This document shows, in pieces, positions 62,664-64,000 of a stretch of DNA of 64,000 nucleotides. The notes beneath the pieces were generated by a model that was given only the letters and a program-made list of their open reading frames with translations, did not search any database and had not been told where the DNA came from. The first letter of the stretch is position 1. Each line of letters starts with the position of its first letter. The position numbers and the translations under genes were made by a program. This DNA comes from Ignavibacteria bacterium (GTDB taxonomy: Bacteria; Bacteroidota; Ignavibacteria; Tepidaquicellales; Tepidaquicellaceae): positions 124,001 through 188,000 of the forward strand of contig DATAJP010000002.1 in the NCBI GenBank assembly GCA_036262055.1, given 5' to 3'.

Positions 62664-63680
62664 ATGAGCATTCTTGTTAATAAAAAGACTAAAGTTGTTG
62701 TTCAGGGAATTACAGGCGGTGAAGGAACATTCCACGCAAACCAAATGATTGATTACGGAACAAAAGTTGTTGCAGGCGTTACACCGGGAAAAGGCGGAAC
62801 GAAATTCAATGACAAGATTCCGATTTATAATACAGTTAAAGATGCAGTTAATGAAACAGGAGCAGATGCGTCGGTTATTTTTGTTCCTGCGCCTTTTGCT
62901 GCCGATGCAATTATAGAAGCAGCTGATGCGGGTATCGATGTGATTGTTTGCATCACCGAAGGAATTCCCACCAAAGATATGATTAGAGTTTACGATTATA
63001 TTAAACACTTAAATACAAACGGCAGAAGTGTTCGATATATAGGACCAAACTGTCCGGGGATAATAACTCCTGATGAATGTAAAATCGGCATAATGCCGGG
63101 GTTCATTCACAAAAAAGGAAGAGTGGGGTTGATTTCAAGAAGCGGAACGCTGACTTATGAAGCTGTAAATCAATTAACAAAGCTTGGTATCGGACAGTCA
63201 ACATGTATCGGTATCGGTGGCGACCCTGTGATTGGAACACGATTCATTGATGCAGTAAAATTATTCAATGAAGATAAAGATACTGATGCGATTGTTATGA
63301 TAGGTGAAATCGGCGGAAGCGCTGAAGAAGAGGCGGCATATTACATAAAGAAGAATGTAAAGAAACCTGTTGTCGGATTTATTGCAGGGAAAACTGCTCC
63401 TCCCGGAAGAAGAATGGGACACGCGGGAGCGATTATTTCAGGAGGCAAAGGAACTGCCGATGAAAAACTTGCGACTATGCGTGAGTGCGGAATCATTACT
63501 GTTGATTCTCCTGCTGACATCGGAGCAGCAATGCAGAAAGCTCTGGAGAAGTTGTATAAAAAGTCTTCGAAAAAAACTTTAAAGAAGTCAGGTAAGAAAG
63601 TTACTAAAAAATCTTCTGCAAAGAAGACGAAGAAGGTTGTTAAGAAAATGACAAAGAAAACAGCAAAGAAGAAAAGATAA
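62664..63680 (+). CDS. sucD: Succinyl-CoA synthetase alpha subunit with lysine-rich C-terminal tail
   Basis: A 338-residue alpha subunit of succinate-CoA ligase, which makes ATP/GTP while converting succinyl-CoA to succinate in the TCA cycle. [18 protein letters not shown] and [17 protein letters not shown] form the CoA domain, [20 protein letters not shown] is diagnostic, and His253 in [13 protein letters not shown] is the phosphorylated histidine. The normal enzyme would end near residue 298. Residues 299-338 add a tail of ten KKxx-like units with 21 Lys in 40 residues, like a histone-H1 or HU extension. sucC is not adjacent in this window. Confidence 0.94.
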   Translation: MSILVNKKTKVVVQGITGGEGTFHANQMIDYGTKVVAGVTPGKGGTKFNDKIPIYNTVKDAVNETGADASVIFVPAPFAADAIIEAADAGIDVIVCITEGIPTKDMIRVYDYIKHLNTNGRSVRYIGPNCPGIITPDECKIGIMPGFIHKKGRVGLISRSGTLTYEAVNQLTKLGIGQSTCIGIGGDPVIGTRFIDAVKLFNEDKDTDAIVMIGEIGGSAEEEAAYYIKKNVKKPVVGFIAGKTAPPGRRMGHAGAIISGGKGTADEKLATMRECGIITVDSPADIGAAMQKALEKLYKKSSKKTLKKSGKKVTKKSSAKKTKKVVKKMTKKTAKKKR

Positions 63681-63684
63681 GAAT

Positions 63685-63713
63685 GGGATTCCCGCCTTCG
63701 CGGGAATGACTTC
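63685..63713. repeat. dRS3-like dispersed palindromic repeat, copy 4
   Basis: A 29-base copy with core ATTCCC-GCCTTCGC-GGGAAT. It lies 4 bases after the sucD stop, in the 47-base gap before folB, where its hairpin could end sucD transcription. Confidence 0.85.
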
Positions 63714-63727
63714 AACAAAATAATTAA

Positions 63728-64000
63728 TTGACCAAGATTAAAATAAATAATGCGAAGTTTTATGCTTATCACGGAGTGCTTGAGTATGAGAAGGAATACG
63801 GCAACCAATTTGAAGTAGATATCGAGATGGACTGCTTCCTGCCGGGATTGAAAATGACTGATGACCTGAACAATACAGTAGATTATCTTGCTGTGTATAA
63901 ATTAGTTGAGAAGATTTTTACGACACATAAGTTTAACCTGATTGAAACCGTGAATGAAATGATTGGAACGGAAATACTAAATAACTTCGATAAGGTTTAT
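63728..64000 (+). CDS. folB: Dihydroneopterin aldolase, N-terminal part (partial)
   Basis: The first 91 codons of dihydroneopterin aldolase, a folate-synthesis enzyme; the window ends inside the gene. KIKINNAKFYAYHGVLEYEK contains the conserved YHGV(L)..E segment of the pterin site, and VDYLAVYKLVEKIFTTHKFN with LIETVNEM is the second conserved block. The start is TTG at 63728; the nearby ATG at 63743 is out of frame. Confidence 0.9.
   Translation, partial: MTKIKINNAKFYAYHGVLEYEKEYGNQFEVDIEMDCFLPGLKMTDDLNNTVDYLAVYKLVEKIFTTHKFNLIETVNEMIGTEILNNFDKVY

Noticed and set aside
63341-63808. Open frame of 155 codons on the minus strand over the end of sucD
   Set aside because: Its Phe-rich stretch is the complement of the lysine codons of the SucD tail, and the segment FPRRRES is the translated dRS3-like repeat seen as spurious protein in many genomes.
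1-64000. tRNA or rRNA genes, CRISPR arrays, insertion-sequence transposases, prophage genes
   Set aside because: I looked for these on both strands and saw no cloverleaf or rRNA gene, no regularly spaced repeats with spacers, and no transposase or integrase motif. A tRNA scan would be needed to exclude a small tRNA gene.

Overview
The window is a low-GC (roughly one third G+C), gene-dense stretch of bacterial chromosome. The 5' end of a CTP synthase gene and the 3' end of a folB gene are cut off by the window edges. The best guess for the host is a member of the Bacteroidota/Chlorobiota/Ignavibacteriota group, most like Ignavibacteria. This rests on a gingipain/PorU-type C25 peptidase with a FlgD-like, type IX secretion-style C-terminal domain, short lipoprotein signals, a CcmD of the Bacteroidetes type, frequent TTG/GTG starts with weak Shine-Dalgarno sites, and AT-rich intergenic DNA. 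This is inference from protein style; no rRNA gene is present and I recognise no tRNA gene.

Layout. Bases 1-4.9 kb (plus strand): end of pyrG, a CtpE-like P-type ATPase, a dicarboxylate/amino-acid symporter and a lipoprotein glutathione peroxidase. Bases 4.96-48.3 kb (minus strand) form one very large surface-polysaccharide locus. Read in transcription order it starts with a membrane 4,6-dehydratase (PglF/CapD type) and a small outer-membrane barrel closed by a clear terminator. Next comes a unit led by a Wzc-type tyrosine kinase: FkbM methyltransferase, bi-domain oxidoreductase, asparagine synthase, flippase, heparinase II/III, O-antigen ligase/polymerase, glycosyltransferases, FkbM, glycosyltransferase. 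After a 224-bp gap a second unit begins with a WbaP-type initiating phosphoglycosyltransferase. It continues through a heptose-nucleotide module (GHMP kinase, epimerase, nucleotidyltransferase, nucleotide-sugar dehydrogenase homologue, SDR, Gfo/Idh, HAD phosphatase, SIS isomerase, transaldolase), a Wzi-like barrel, a second flippase with an apparent frameshift, a methyltransferase, five glycosyltransferases and a WecG/TagA enzyme. It ends with the C25 peptidase. The logic is: make GDP-/NDP-heptose and other sugars, assemble on undecaprenyl phosphate, flip, polymerise, export and anchor. No Wza-type export channel is visible.

Bases 48.3-52 kb: acpS, a HAD hydrolase, a Fur-family regulator, 3-hydroxyacyl-CoA dehydrogenase and folC. 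Bases 52.2-58.3 kb: a cytochrome c maturation operon (ccmA, ccmB, lipoprotein, PH-domain protein, ccmC, ccmD, ccmE, ccmF) whose CcmE carries the CxxxY haem-binding variant. Bases 58.3-64 kb: thioesterase, bamD, an unknown secreted protein, glutamate dehydrogenase, then on the plus strand an unknown lipoprotein, sucD and the start of folB.

Most notable points: (1) SucD carries a 40-residue lysine-rich KKxx-repeat tail. (2) A flippase is broken or switchable at a run of ten A/T. (3) A nucleotide-sugar dehydrogenase homologue lacks the catalytic cysteine and lies inside a heptose module that has its own transaldolase. (4) The Ccm system has features of the 'system I*' type. (5) A family of dRS3-like palindromic repeats (ATTCCC-N8-GGGAAT) is scattered in the flanking housekeeping regions but was not seen inside the 38-kb polysaccharide locus.
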